64,000 nt of DNA from NCBI GenBank assembly GCA_963693285.1, contig OY848927.1, positions 2,048,501 through 2,112,500 on the forward strand, given 5' to 3'. Numbering within the stretch: position 1 is the stretch's first letter; every line of letters starts with the position of its first letter. The position numbers and the translations under genes were made by a program. The notes below the pieces were generated by a model. That model was not told the origin of the DNA. It saw only the letters and a program-made list of their open reading frames with translations, and did not search any database. Positions 36,776 to 48,842 of the stretch are shown in pieces. The stretch is from Xestospongia muta (taxonomy: Eukaryota > Porifera > Demospongiae > Haplosclerida > Petrosiidae).

Positions 36776-36790
36776 TAAATAATTATACTA
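36776..36790 (+). repeat. 4-bp insertion in the invariant tail
   Basis: TTAAATATACTAATAAAG reads TTAAATAATTATACTAAT here, a 4-bp AATT (or equivalent) insertion within the most conserved segment. The host monomer is therefore about 149 bp. The same insertion occurs at 53164, exactly 16388 bp away, and nowhere else that I saw, so it dates the super-HOR duplication as later than the insertion. Confidence 0.88.
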
Positions 36791-37098
36791 ATAAAGTAGT
36801 CTAAATAGGTTAAAACTCTAAAATAAAGAGTTTAGAGCTTTTTGAAAGTTAAAAAAGATTAGAAATTAACTGTGAAAAATGGTTAAATAAACTAATCTAA
36901 AGAGTTTAGTAAGTTTATCTGTCTTAAATATACTAATAAAGTAGTCTAATTAGGTTAAAACTCTAAAATAAAGTGTTTAGAGCTTTTTGAAAGTTAAAAA
37001 AGATTAGAAATTAAGTGTGAAAACTGGTTAAAGAAACTGATCTACAGAATTTAGTAAGTTTATTTGTCTTAAATATACTAATAAAGTAGTCTAAATAG

Positions 37099-37968
37099 CT
37101 TAAAACTATAAAATAAAGTGTTTAGAGCTTTTTGAAAGTTAAAAAGGATTAGAAATTAACTGTGAAAACTGGTTAAATAAACTGATCTAAAGAGTTTAGT
37201 AAGTTTATCTGTCTTAAATATACTAATAAAGTAGTCTAAATAGGTTAAAACTCTAAAATAAAGTCTTTAGAGCTTTTTGAAAGTTTGAAAACATTAGAAA
37301 TTAACTGTGAAAACTGGTTAAATAAGCTGATCTAAAGAGTTTAGTAAGTTTATCTGTCTTAAATATACTAATAAAGTAGTCTAAATAGGTTAAAACTCTA
37401 AAATAAAGAGTTTAGAGCTTTTTGAAAGTTAAAAAAGATTAGAAATTAACTGTGAAAACTGGTTAAAGAAACTGATCTAAAGAGTTTAGTAAGTATATCT
37501 GTCTTAAATATACTAATAAAGTAGTCTAAATAGCTTAAAACTATAAAATAAAGTGTTTAGAGCTTTTTGAAAGTTAAAAAGGATTAGAAATTAACTGTGA
37601 AAAATGGTTAAATAAACTAATCTAAAGAATTTAGTAAGTTTATTTGTCTTAAATATACTAAGAAAGTAGTCTAAATAGGTTAAAACTCTAAAATAAAGTG
37701 TTTAGAGCTTTTTGAAAGTTAAAAAAGATTAGAAATTAACTGGGAAAAATGGTTAAATAAACTAATCTACAGAATTTAGTAAGTTTATTTGTCTTAAATA
37801 TACTAATAAAGTAGTCTAAATAGGTTAAAACTCTAAAATAAAGAGTTTAGAGCTTTTTGAAAGTTAAAAAAGATTAGAAATTAACTGTGAAAACTGGTTA
37901 AAGAAACTGATCTAAAGAGTTTAGTAAGTATATCTGTCTTAAATATACTAATAAAGTAGTCTAAATAG
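37099..37968 (+). repeat. 6-monomer (870-bp) local repeat
   Basis: CTTAAAACTAT / AAGGATT followed by the GTCTTTAG / TTTGAAAACATTAG monomer occurs at 37099 and at 37969; the GTCTTTAG markers are at 37263 and 38133. Inside, a monomer with TTAAAGAAACTG and AGTATATC occurs at 37389 and 37824. The same arrangement is present in copy B (53632 on; markers at 53796 and 54666), so it predates the super-HOR duplication. Confidence 0.8.
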
Positions 37969-40900
37969 CTTAAAACTATAAAATAAAGTGTTTAGAGCTT
38001 TTTGAAAGTTAAAAAGGATTAGAAATTAACTGTGAAAACTGGTTAAATAAGCTGATCTAAAGAGTTTAGTAAGTTTATCTGTCTTAAATATACTAATAAA
38101 GTAGTCTAAATAGGTTAAAACTCTAAAATAAAGTCTTTAGAGCTTTTTGAAAGTTTGAAAACATTAGAAATTAACTGTGAAAACTGGTTAAATAAGCTGA
38201 TCTAAAGAGTTTAGTAAGTTTATCTGTCTTAAATATACTAATAAAGTAGTCTAAATAGGTTAAAACTCTAAAATAAAGAGTTTAGAGCTTTTTGAAAGTT
38301 AAAAAAGATTAGAAATTAACGGTGAAAACTGGTTAAATAAGCTGATCTAAAGAGTTTAGTAAGTTTATCTGTCTTAAATATACTAATAAAGTAGTCTAAA
38401 TAGGTTAAAACTATAAAATAAAGTGTTTAGAGCTTTTTGAAAGTTAAAAAAGATTAGAAATTAACTGTGAAAAATGGTTGAATAAACTGATCTAAAGAGT
38501 TTAGTAAGTTTATCTGTCTTAAATATACTAATAAAGTAGTCTAAATAGGTTAAAACTCTAAAATAAAGAGTTTAGAGCTTTTTGAAAGTTAAAAAAGATT
38601 AGAAATTAACTGTGAAAAATGGTTAAATAAACTAATCTAAAGAGTTTAGTAAGTTTATCTGTCTTAAATATACTAATAAAGTAGTCTAAATAGCTTAAAA
38701 CTCTAAAATAAAGTGTTTAGAGCTTTTTGAAAGTTTAAAAAGATTAGAAATTAACTGTGAAAACTGGTTAAATAAACTAATCTACAGAATTTAGTAAGTT
38801 TATTTGTCTTAAATATACTAATAAAGTAGTCTAAATAGGTTAAAACTCTAAAATAAAGAGTTTAGAGCTTTTTGAAAGTTAAAAAAAATTAGAAATTAAC
38901 TGTGAAAACTGGTTAAATAAACTGATCTAAAGAGTTTAGTAAGTATATCTGTCTTAAATATACTAATAAAGTAGTCTAAATAGGTTAAAACTATAAAATA
39001 AAGTGTTTAGAGCTTTTTGAAAGTTAAAAAAGATTAGAAATTAACTGTGAAAAATGGTTGAATAAACTGATCTAAAGAGTTTAGTAAGTTTATCTGTCTT
39101 AAATATACTAATAAAGTAGTCTAAATAGGTTAAAACTCTAAAATAAAGAGTTTAGAGCTTTTTGAAAGTTAAAAAAGATTAGAAATTAACTGTGAAAAAT
39201 GGTTAAATAAACTAATCTAAAGAGTTTAGTAAGTTTATCTGTCTTAAATATACTAATAAAGTAGTCTAAATAGGTTAAAACTCTAAACTAAAGAGTTTAG
39301 AGCTTTTTGAAAGTTAAAAAAGATTAGAAATTAACTGTGAAAACTGGTTAAATAAGCTGATCTAAAGAGTTTAGTAAGTTTATCTGTCTTAAATATACTA
39401 ATAAAGTAGTCTAAATAGGTTAAAACTCTAAAATAAAGAGTTTAGAGCTTTTTGAAAGTTAAAAAAGATTAGAAATTAACTGTGAAAACTGGTTAAATAA
39501 AGTAATCTAAAGAGTTTAGTCAGTTTATCTGTCTTAAATATACTAATAAAGTAGTCTAAATAGGTTAAAACTCTAAAATAAAGAGTTTAGAGCTTTTTGA
39601 AAGTTAAAAAAGATTAGAAATTAACTGTGAAAACTGGTTAAATAAGCTGATCTAAAGAGTTTAGTAAGTATATCTGTCTTAAATATACTAATAAAGTAGT
39701 CTAAATAGCTTAAAACTATAAAATAAAGTGTTTAGAGCTTTTTGAAAGTTAAAAAGGATTAGAAATTAACTGTCAAAACTGGTTAAATAAGCTGATCTAA
39801 AGAGTTTAGTAAGTTTATCTGTCTTAAATATACTAATAAATTAGTCTAAATAGGTTAAAACTCTAAAATAAAGAGTTTAGAGCTTTTTGAAAGTTAAAAA
39901 AGATTAGAAATTAACTGTGAAAACTGGTTAAATAAGCTGATCTAAAGAGTGTAGTAAGTTTATCTGTCTTAAATATACTAGTAAATTAGTCTAAATAGGT
40001 TAAAACTCGAAAATAAAGAGTTTAGAGCTTTTTGAAAGTTAAAAAAGATTAGAAATTAACTGTGAAAACTGGTTAAATAAGCTGATCTAAAGAGTTTAGT
40101 AAGTTTATCTGTCTTAAATATACTAATAAAGTAGTCTAAATAGGTTAAACCTCGAAAATAAAGAGTTTAGAGCTTTTTGAAAGTTAAAAAAGATTAGAAA
40201 TTAACTGTGGAAACTGGTTAAATAAGCTGATCTAAAGAGTTTAGTAAGTTTATCTGTCTTAAATATACTAATAAAGTAGTCTAAATAGGTTAAAACTCTA
40301 AAATAAAGAGTTTAGAGCTTTTTGAAAGTTAAAAAAGATTAGAAATTAACTGTGAAAACTGGTTAAATAAGCTGATCTAAAGAGTTTAGTAAGTTTATCT
40401 GTCTTAAATATACTAATAAAGTAGTCTAAATAGGTTAATACTCGAAAATAAAGAGTTTAGAGCTTTTTGAAAGTTAAAAAAGATTAGAAATTAACTGGGA
40501 AAAATGGTTAAATAAGCTGATCTAAAGAGTTTAGTAAGTTTATCTGTCTTAAATATACTAATAAAGTAGTCTAAATAGGTTAAAACTCTAAAATAAAGTG
40601 TTTTTAGCTTTTTGAAAGTTAAAAAGATTAGAAATTAACTGTGAAAACTGGTTAAATAAGCTGATCTAAAGAGTTTAGTAAGTTTATCTGTCTTAAATAT
40701 ACTAATAAAGTAGTCTCAATAGGTTGAAACTCGAAAATAAAGAGTTTAGAGCTTTTTGAAAGTTAAAAAAGATTAGAAATTAACTGTGAAAACTGGTTAA
40801 ATAAGCTGATCTAAAGAGTTTAGTAAGTTTATCTGTCTTAAATATACTAATAAAGTAGTCTAAATAGGTTAAAACGCAAAAATAAAGTGTTTTTAGCTTT

Positions 40901-41447
40901 TTGAAAGTCTAAAAAGATTAGAAATTAACTGTGAAAACTGGTTAAACAAGCTGATCTAAAGAGTTTAGTAAGTTTATCTGTCTTAAATATACTAATAAAG
41001 TAGTCTAAATAGGTTAAAACTATAAAATAAGGTGTATAGAGCTTTTTGAAAGTTAAAAAAGATTAGAAATTAACTGTGAAAACTGGTTAAATAAGCTGAT
41101 CTAAAGAGTTTAGTAAGTTTATCTGTCTTAAATATACTAATAAAGTAGTCTAAATAGGTTAAAACTCGAAAATAAAGAGTTTAGAGCTTTTTGAAAGATT
41201 AAAAAGATTAGAAATTAACTGTGAAAACTGGTTAAATAAGCTGATCTAAAGAGTTTAGTAAGTTTATCTGTCTTAAATATACTAATAAAGTAGTCTAAAT
41301 AGGTTAAAACTCTAAAATAAAGAGTTTAGAGCTTTTTGAAAGTTAAAAAAGATTAGAAATTAACTGTGAAAACTGGTTAAATAAGCTGATCTAAAGAGTT
41401 TAGTAAGTTTATCTGTCTTAAATATACTAAGAAAGTAGTCTAAATAG
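37679..41447 (+). repeat. 26-monomer HOR unit, 3769 bp, first tandem copy (u1)
   Basis: It starts with a GGGAAAAATGG / CTACAGAATTTAG monomer and includes GTCTTTAG (38133), AAAATGGTTGAATAAACTG (38470, 39052), CTCTAAACTAAAG (39284), AGTCAGTTTATC (39518), AGTGTAGTAAG (39948), AAACCTCGAAAAT, TGTGGAAACTGG, CAATAGGTTGAAACTCG (40717), a CGCAAAA monomer (about 40869), AAGGTGTATAGAG (41030) and GAAAGATTAAAAAG (41193). All recur at +3769. Similarity with u2 is nearly complete. Confidence 0.9.
41304..41447 (+). repeat. Chimeric monomer at the u1/u2 duplication joint
   Basis: The front two-thirds (GAGTTTAG, GTTAAAAAAG, ATAAGCTGATC, TTTATCTGTC) match the monomer that ends u2 at 45073, while the tail ends in CTAAGAAAG as does the monomer just before u1 (37534-37678). 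The equivalent in u2 ends in CTAATAAAG. The 3769-bp tandem duplication therefore seems to have joined within the last third of this monomer. Confidence 0.75.
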
Positions 41448-44400
41448 GTTAAAACTCTAAAATAAAGTGTTTAGAGCTTTTTGAAAGTTAAAAAAGATTA
41501 GAAATTAACTGGGAAAAATGGTTAAATAAACTAATCTACAGAATTTAGTAAGTTTATTTGTCTTAAATATACTAATAAAGTAGTCTAAATAGGTTAAAAC
41601 TCTAAAATAAAGAGTTTAGAGCTTTTTGAAAGTTAAAAAAGATTAGAAATTAACTGTGAAAACTGGTTAAAGAAACTGATCTAAAGAGTTTAGTAAGTAT
41701 ATCTGTCTTAAATATACTAATAAAGTAGTCTAAATAGCTTAAAACTATAAAATAAAGTGTTTAGAGCTTTTTGAAAGTTAAAAAGGATTAGAAATTAACT
41801 GTGAAAACTGGTTAAATAAGCTGATCTAAAGAGTTTAGTAAGTTTATCTGTCTTAAATATACTAATAAAGTAGTCTAAATAGGTTAAAACTCTAAAATAA
41901 AGTCTTTAGAGTTTTTTGAAAGTTTGAAAACATTAGAAATTAACTGTGAAAACTGGTTAAATAAGCTGATCTAAAGAGTTTAGTAAGTTTATCTGTCTTA
42001 AATATACTAATAAAGTAGTCTAAATAGGTTAAAACTCTAAAATAAAGAGTTTAGAGCTTTTTGAAAGTTAAAAAAGATTAGAAATTAACGGTGAAAACTG
42101 GTTAAATAAGCTGATCTAAAGAGTTTAGTAAGTTTATCTGTCTTAAATATACTAATAAAGTAGTCGAAATAGGTTAAAACTATAAAATAAAGTGTTTAGA
42201 GCTTTTTGAAAGTTAAAAAAGATTAGAAATTAACTGTGAAAAATGGTTGAATAAACTGATCTAAAGAGTTTAGTAAGTTTATCTGTCTTAAATATACTAA
42301 TAAAGTAGTCTAAATAGGTTAAAACTCTAAAATAAAGAGTTTAGAGCTTTTTGAAAGTTAAAAAAGATTAGAAATTAACTGTGAAAAATGGTTAAATAAA
42401 CTAATCTAAAGAGTTTAGTAAGTTTATCTGTCTTAAATATACTAATAAAGTAGTCTAAATAGCTTAAAACTCTAAAATAAAGTGTTTAGAGCTTTTTGAA
42501 AGTTTAAAAAGATTAGAAATTAACTGTGAAAAATGGTTAAATAAACTAATCTACAGAATTTAGTAAGTTTATTTGTCTTAAATATACTAATAAAGTAGTC
42601 TAAATAGGTTAAAACTCTAAAATAAAGAGTTTAGAGCTTTTTGAAAGTTAAAAAAAATTAGAAATTAACTGTGAAAACTGGTTAAATAAACTGATCTAAA
42701 GAGTTTAGTAAGTATATCTGTCTTAAATATACTAATAAAGTAGTCTAAATAGGTTAAAACTATAAAATAAAGTGTTTAGAGCTTTTTGAAAGTTAAAAAA
42801 GATTAGAAATTAACTGTGAAAAATGGTTGAATAAACTGATCTAAAGAGTTTAGTAAGTTTATCTGTCTTAAATATACTAATAAAGTAGTCTAAATAGGTT
42901 AAAACTCTAAAATAAAGAGTTTAGAGCTTTTTGAAAGTTAAAAAAGATTAGAAATTAACTGTGAAAAATGGTTAAATAAACTAATCTAAAGAGTTTAGTA
43001 AGTTTATCTGTCTTAAATATACTAATAAAGTAGTCTAAATAGGTTAAAACTCTAAACTAAAGAGTTTAGAGCTTTTTGAAAGTTAAAAAAGATTAGAAAT
43101 TAACTGTGAAAACTGGTTAAATAAGCTGATCTAAAGAGTTTAGTAAGTTTATCTGTCTTAAATATACTAATAAAGTAGTCTAAATAGGTTAAAACTCTAA
43201 AATAAAGAGTTTAGAGCTTTTTGAAAGTTAAAAAAGATTAGAAATTAACTGTGAAAACTGGTTAAATAAAGTAATCTAAAGAGTTTAGTCAGTTTATCTG
43301 TCTTAAATATACTAATAAAGTAGTCTAAATAGGTTAAAACTCTAAAATAAAGAGTTTAGAGCTTTTTGAAAGTTAAAAAAGATTAGAAATTAACTGTGAA
43401 AACTGGTTAAATAAGCTGATCTAAAGAGTTTAGTAAGTATATCTGTCTTAAATATACTAATAAAGTAGTCTAAATAGCTTAAAACTATAAAATAAAGTGT
43501 TTAGAGCTTTTTGAAAGTTAAAAAGGATTAGAAATTAACTGTCAAAACTGGTTAAATAAGCTGATCTAAAGAGTTTAGTAAGTTTATCTGTCTTAAATAT
43601 ACTAATAAATTAGTCTAAATAGGTTAAAACTCTAAAATAAAGAGTTTAGAGCTTTTTGAAAGTTAAAAAAGATTAGAAATTAACTGTGAAAACTGGTTAA
43701 ATAAGCTGATCTAAAGAGTGTAGTAAGTTTATCTGTCTTAAATATACTAGTAAATTAGTCTAAATAGGTTAAAACTCGAAAATAAAGAGTTTAGAGCTTT
43801 TTGAAAGTTAAAAAAGATTAGAAATTAACTGTGAAAACTGGTTAAATAAGCTGATCTAAAGAGTTTAGTAAGTTTATCTGTCTTAAATATACTAATAAAG
43901 TAGTCTAAATAGGTTAAACCTCGAAAATAAAGAGTTTAGAGCTTTTTGAAAGTTAAAAAAGATTAGAAATTAACTGTGGAAACTGGTTAAATAAGCTGAT
44001 CTAAAGAGTTTAGTAAGTTTATCTGTCTTAAATATACTAATAAAGTAGTCTAAATAGGTTAAAACTCTAAAATAAAGAGTTTAGAGCTTTTTGAAAGTTA
44101 AAAAAGATTAGAAATTAACTGTGAAAACTGGTTAAATAAGCTGATCTAAAGAGTTTAGTAAGTTTATCTGTCTTAAATATACTAATAAAGTAGTCTAAAT
44201 AGGTTAATACTCGAAAATAAAGAGTTTAGAGCTTTTTGAAAGTTAAAAAAGATTAGAAATTAACTGGGAAAAATGGTTAAATAAGCTGATCTAAAGAGTT
44301 TAGTAAGTTTATCTGTCTTAAATATACTAATAAAGTAGTCTAAATAGGTTAAAACTCTAAAATAAAGTGTTTTTAGCTTTTTGAAAGTTAAAAAGATTAG

Positions 44401-45216
44401 AAATTAACTGTGAAAACTGGTTAAATAAGCTGATCTAAAGAGTTTAGTAAGTTTATCTGTCTTAAATATACTAATAAAGTAGTCTCAATAGGTTGAAACT
44501 CGAAAATAAAGAGTTTAGAGCTTTTTGAAAGTTAAAAAAGATTAGAAATTAACTGTGAAAACTGGTTAAATAAGCTGATCTAAAGAGTTTAGTAAGTTTA
44601 TCTGTCTTAAATATACTAATAAAGTAGTCTAAATAGGTTAAAACGCAAAAATAAAGTGTTTTTAGCTTTTTGAAAGTCTAAAAAGATTAGAAATTAACTG
44701 TGAAAACTGGTTAAACAAGCTGATCTAAAGAGTTTAGTAAGTTTATCTGTCTTAAATATACTAATAAAGTAGTCTAAATAGGTTAAAACTATAAAATAAG
44801 GTGTATAGAGCTTTTTGAAAGTTAAAAAAGATTAGAAATTAACTGTGAAAACTGGTTAAATAAGCTGATCTAAAGAGTTTAGTAAGTTTATCTGTCTTAA
44901 ATATACTAATAAAGTAGTCTAAATAGGTTAAAACTCGAAAATAAAGAGTTTAGAGCTTTTTGAAAGATTAAAAAGATTAGAAATTAACTGTGAAAACTGG
45001 TTAAATAAGCTGATCTAAAGAGTTTAGTAAGTTTATCTGTCTTAAATATACTAATAAAGTAGTCTAAATAGGTTAAAACTCTAAAATAAAGAGTTTAGAG
45101 CTTTTTGAAAGTTAAAAAAGATTAGAAATTAACTGTGAAAACTGGTTAAATAAGCTGATCTAAAGAGTTTAGTAAGTTTATCAGTCTTAAATATACTAAT
45201 AAAGTAGTCTAAATAG
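41448..45216 (+). repeat. 26-monomer HOR unit, second tandem copy (u2)
   Basis: It pairs with u1 at a constant 3769 (AGTGTAGTAAG at 39951 and 43720; GAAAGATTAAAAAG at 41193 and 44962). The differences I noticed are few: GAGTTTTTTG (41911) against GAGCTTTTTG, GTAGTCGAAATAG (42163) against GTAGTCTAAATAG, AAAAATGG against AAAACTGG near 42531, and TCAGTC (45181) against TCTGTC. It is followed by a monomer with AATATGCAGATCGAAAG (45290-45310) that u1 lacks and that also follows the other two copies. Confidence 0.9.
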
Positions 45217-45361
45217 GTTAAAACTCGAAAATAAAGAGTTTAGAGCTTTTTGAAAGTTAAAAAAGATTAGAAATTAAGTGTGAAAACTGGTTAAATATGC
45301 AGATCGAAAGAGTTTAGTAAGTTTATCTGTCTTAAATATACTAATAAAGTAGTCTAAATAG

Positions 45362-47681
45362 GTTAAAACTCTAAAATAAAGAGTTTAGAGCTTTTTGAAA
45401 GTTAAAAAAGATTAGAAATTAACTGTGAAAACTGGTTAAATAAACTGATCTAAAGAGTTTAGTAAGTTTATCTGTCTTAAATATACTAATAAAGTAGTCT
45501 AAATAGGTTAAAACTCTAAAATAAAGTGTTTAGAGCTTTTTGAAAGTTAAAAAAGATTAGAAATTAACTGGGAAAAATGGTTAAATAAACTAATCTAAAG
45601 AATTTAGTAAGTTTATTTGTCTTAAATATACTAAGAAAGTAGTCTAAATAGGTTAAAACTCTAAAATAAAGTGTTTAGAGCTTTTTGAAAGTTTAAAAAG
45701 ATTAGAAATTAACTGTGAAAACTGGTTAAATAAGCTGATCTAAAGAGTTTAGTAAGTTTATCTGTCTTAAATATACTAATAAAGTAGTCTAAATAGGTTA
45801 AAACTCTAAAATAAAGAGTTTAGAGCTTTTTGAAAGTTAAAAAAGATTAGAAATTAATGGTGAAAACTGGTTAAATAAGCTGATCTAAAGAGTTTAGTAA
45901 GTTTATCTGTCTTAAATATACTAATAAAGTAGTCTAAATAGGTTAAAACTCTAAAATAAAGTGTTTAGAGCTTTTTGAAAGTTAAAAAAGATTAGAAATT
46001 AACTGTGAAAACTGGTTAAATAAATTGATCTAAAGAGTTTAGTAAGTTTATCTGTCTTAAATATACTAATAAAGTAGTCTAAATAGGTTAAAACTCTAAA
46101 ATAAAGAGTTTAGAGCTTTTTGAAAGTTAAAAAAGATTAGAAATTAACTGTGAAAAATGGTTAAATAAACTGATCTAAAGAGTTTAGTAAGTTTATCTGT
46201 CTTAAATATACTAATAAAGTAGTCTAAATAGATTGAAACTCTAAAATAAAGTGTTTAGAGCCTTTTGAAAGTTTAAAAAGATTAGAAATTAACTGGGAAA
46301 AATGGTTAAATAAAATAATCTACAGAATTTAGTAAGTTTATTTGTCTTAAATATACTAATAAAGTAGTCTAAATAGGTTAAAACTCTAAAATAAAGAGTT
46401 TAGAGCTTTTTGAAAGTTAAAAAAGATTAGAAATTAACTGTGAAAACTGGTTAAATAAACTAATCTAAAGAGTTTATTAAGTTTATCTGTCTTAAATATA
46501 CTAAGAAAGTAGTCTAAATAGGTTAAAACTCTAAAATAAAGAGTTTAGAGCTTTTTGAAAGTTTAAAAAGATTAGAAATTAACCGTGAAAACTGGTTAAA
46601 TAAGCTGATGTCAAGAGTTTAGTAAGTTTATCTCTTATAAATATACTAATAAAGTAGTCTAAATAGGTTAAAACTCTAAAATAAAGAGTTTAGAGCTTTT
46701 TGAAAGTTTAAAAAGATTAGAAATTAACTGTGAAAACTGGTTAAATAAGCTGATCTAAAGAGTTTAGTAAGTTTATCTGTCTTAAATATACTAATAAAGT
46801 AGTCTAAATAGGTTAAAACTCTAAAATAAAGAGTTTAGAGCTTTTTGAAAGTTAAAAAAGATTAGAAATTAACTGTGAAAACTGGTTAAATAAGCTGATC
46901 TAAAGAGTTTAGTAAGTTTATCTGTTTTAAATATACTAATAAAGTAGTCTAAATAGGTTAAAACTCTAAAATAAAGAGTTTAGACCTTTTTGTAAGTTAA
47001 AAAAGATTAGAAATTAACTGTGAAAACTGGTTAAATAAGCTGATCTAAAGAGTTTAGTAAGTTTATCTGTCTTAAATATACTAATAAAGTAGTCTAAATA
47101 GGTTAAAACTCAAAAATAAAGAGTTTAGAGCTTTTTGAAAGTTAAAAAAGATTAGAAATTAACTGTGAAAACTGGTTAAATAAGCTGATCTAAAGAGTTT
47201 AGTAAGTTTATCTGTCTTAAATATACTAATAAAGTAGTCTAAATAGGTTAAAACTCTAAAATAAAGAGTTTAGAGCTTTTTAAAAGTTAAAAAAGATTAG
47301 AAATTAACTGTGAAAACTGGTTAAATAAGCTGATCTAAAGAGTTTAGTAAGTTTATCTGTCTTAAATATACTAATAAAGTAGTCTAAATAGGTTAAAACT
47401 CTAAAATAAAGTGTTTAGAGCTTTTTGAAAGTTAAAAAAGATTAGAAATTAACAGTGAAAACTGGTTAAATAAGCTGATCTAAAGAGTTTAGTAAGTTTA
47501 TCTGTCTTAAATATACTAATAAAGTAGTCTAAATAGGTTAAAACTCGAAAATAAAGAGTTTAGAGCTTTTTGAAAGTTTAAAAAGATTAGAAATTAACTG
47601 TGAAAACTGGTTAAATAAGCTGATCTAAAGAGTTTAGTAAGTTTATCTGTCTTAAATATACTAATAAAGTAGTCTAAATAG
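45362..47681 (+). repeat. Linker between super-HOR copies, 16 monomers
   Basis: It has no ordered counterpart upstream but reuses known monomer types: GGGAAAAATGG (45564), TTAATGGTG (45854), GAGCC / AAAATAATCTACAG (46259), TTTATTAAG (46470) and CCGTGAAAACTGG (46580). Private variants are AAATTGATC (46023), AATAGATTGAAACTC (46226), GATGTCAAG (46608), TCTCTTATAAAT (46630), GACCTTTTTGTAAG (46983), CTCAAAAATAAAGAG (47109), TTTTTAAAAG (47279) and AACAGTGAAAACTGG (47450). The run 46232-46666 resembles the end of the 11/12-monomer local repeat. Confidence 0.7.
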
Positions 47682-48696
47682 GTTAAAACTCTAAAATAAA
47701 GAGTTTAGAGCTTTTTTTAAGTTTAAAAAGATTAGAAATTAACTGTGAAAACTGGTTAAATAAGCTGATCTAAAGAGTTTAGTAAGTTTATCTGTCTTAA
47801 ATATACTAATAAAGTAATCTAAATAGGTTAAAACTCTAAAATAAAGTGTTTAGAGCTTTTTGAAAGTTAAAAAAGATTAGAAATTAACTGGGAAAAATGG
47901 TTAAATAAACTAATCTAAAGAATTTAGTAAGTTTATTTGTCTTAAATATACTAAGAAAGTAGTCTAAATAGGTTAAAACTCTAAAATAAAGTGTTTAGAG
48001 CTTTTTGAAAGTTTAAAAAGATTAGAAATTAACTGTGAAAACTGGTTAAATAAGCTGATCTAAAGAGTTTAGTAAGTTTATCTGTCTTAAATATACTAAT
48101 AAAGTAGTCTAAATAGGTTAAAACTCTAAAATAAAGAGTTTAGAGCTTTTTGAAAGTTAAAAAAGATTAGAAATTAACTGTGAAAAATGGTTGAATAAAC
48201 TGATCTAAAGAGTTTAGTAAGTTTATCTGTCTTAAATATACTAATAAAGTAGTCTAAATAGGTTAAAACTCTAAAATAAACAGTTTAGAGCTTTTTGAAA
48301 GTTAAAAAAGATTAGAAATTAACTGTGAAAACTGGTTAAATAAGCTGATCTAAAGAGTTTAGTAAGTTTATCTGTTTTAAATATACTAATAAAGTAGTCT
48401 AAATAGGTTAAAACTCTAAAATAAAGTGTTTAGAGCTTTTTGAAAGTTAAAAAAGATTAGAAATTAACTGTGAAAACTGGTTAAATAAACTGATCTAAAG
48501 AGTTTAGTAAGTTTATCTGTCTTAAATATACTAATAAAGTAGTCTAAATAGGTTAAAACTCTAAAATAAAGAGTTTAGAGCTTTTTGAAATTAAAAAAAG
48601 ATTAGAAATTAACTGTGAAAAATGGTTAAATAAACTAATCTAAAGACTTTAGTAAGTTTATCTCTCTTAAATATACTAATAAAGTAGTCTAAATAG

Positions 48697-48842
48697 GTTA
48701 AAACTCGAAAAAAAAAGAGTTTAGAGCCTTTTGAAAGTTTAAAAAGATTAGAAATTACCTGTGAAAACTGTTTAAATAAACTGATCTAAAGAGTTTAGTA
48801 AGTTTATCTGTCTTAAATATACTAATAAAGTAGTCTAAATAG
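48697..48842 (+). repeat. Monomer gained in super-HOR copy B (nine-A run, 146 bp)
   Basis: After CTCG it has nine A residues, then GAGTTTAGAGCC, and ACCTGTGAAAACTGTTTAAA, which is private. In copy A the flanking monomers (32310 and 32455) are adjacent. It resembles the ten-A monomer 1.74 kb downstream (50437), so it was probably copied into the sister 12-monomer repeat by unequal exchange. It produces the offset step from 16242 to 16388. Confidence 0.8.

Larger units (their letters stand above)
31440..45361 (+). repeat. Super-HOR, copy A
   Basis: Rare variants recur far downstream: CTTTTTTTAAG at 31469 and 47711 (offset 16242), GACTTTAG at 32403 and 48645 (16242), TCTCGTATAAAT at 33144 and 49532 (16388), the A-run monomer at 34056 and 50444 (16388), TAAATAATTATAC at 36776 and 53164 (16388), and GTCTTTAG at 37263 and 53796 (16533). 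The two offset steps are single-monomer gains in copy B (48697-48842, and two monomers at 53342-53631 replacing one at 36954-37098). Copy A alone contains two successive 26-monomer units, so it is about 3.5 kb longer than copy B. Confidence 0.88.
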
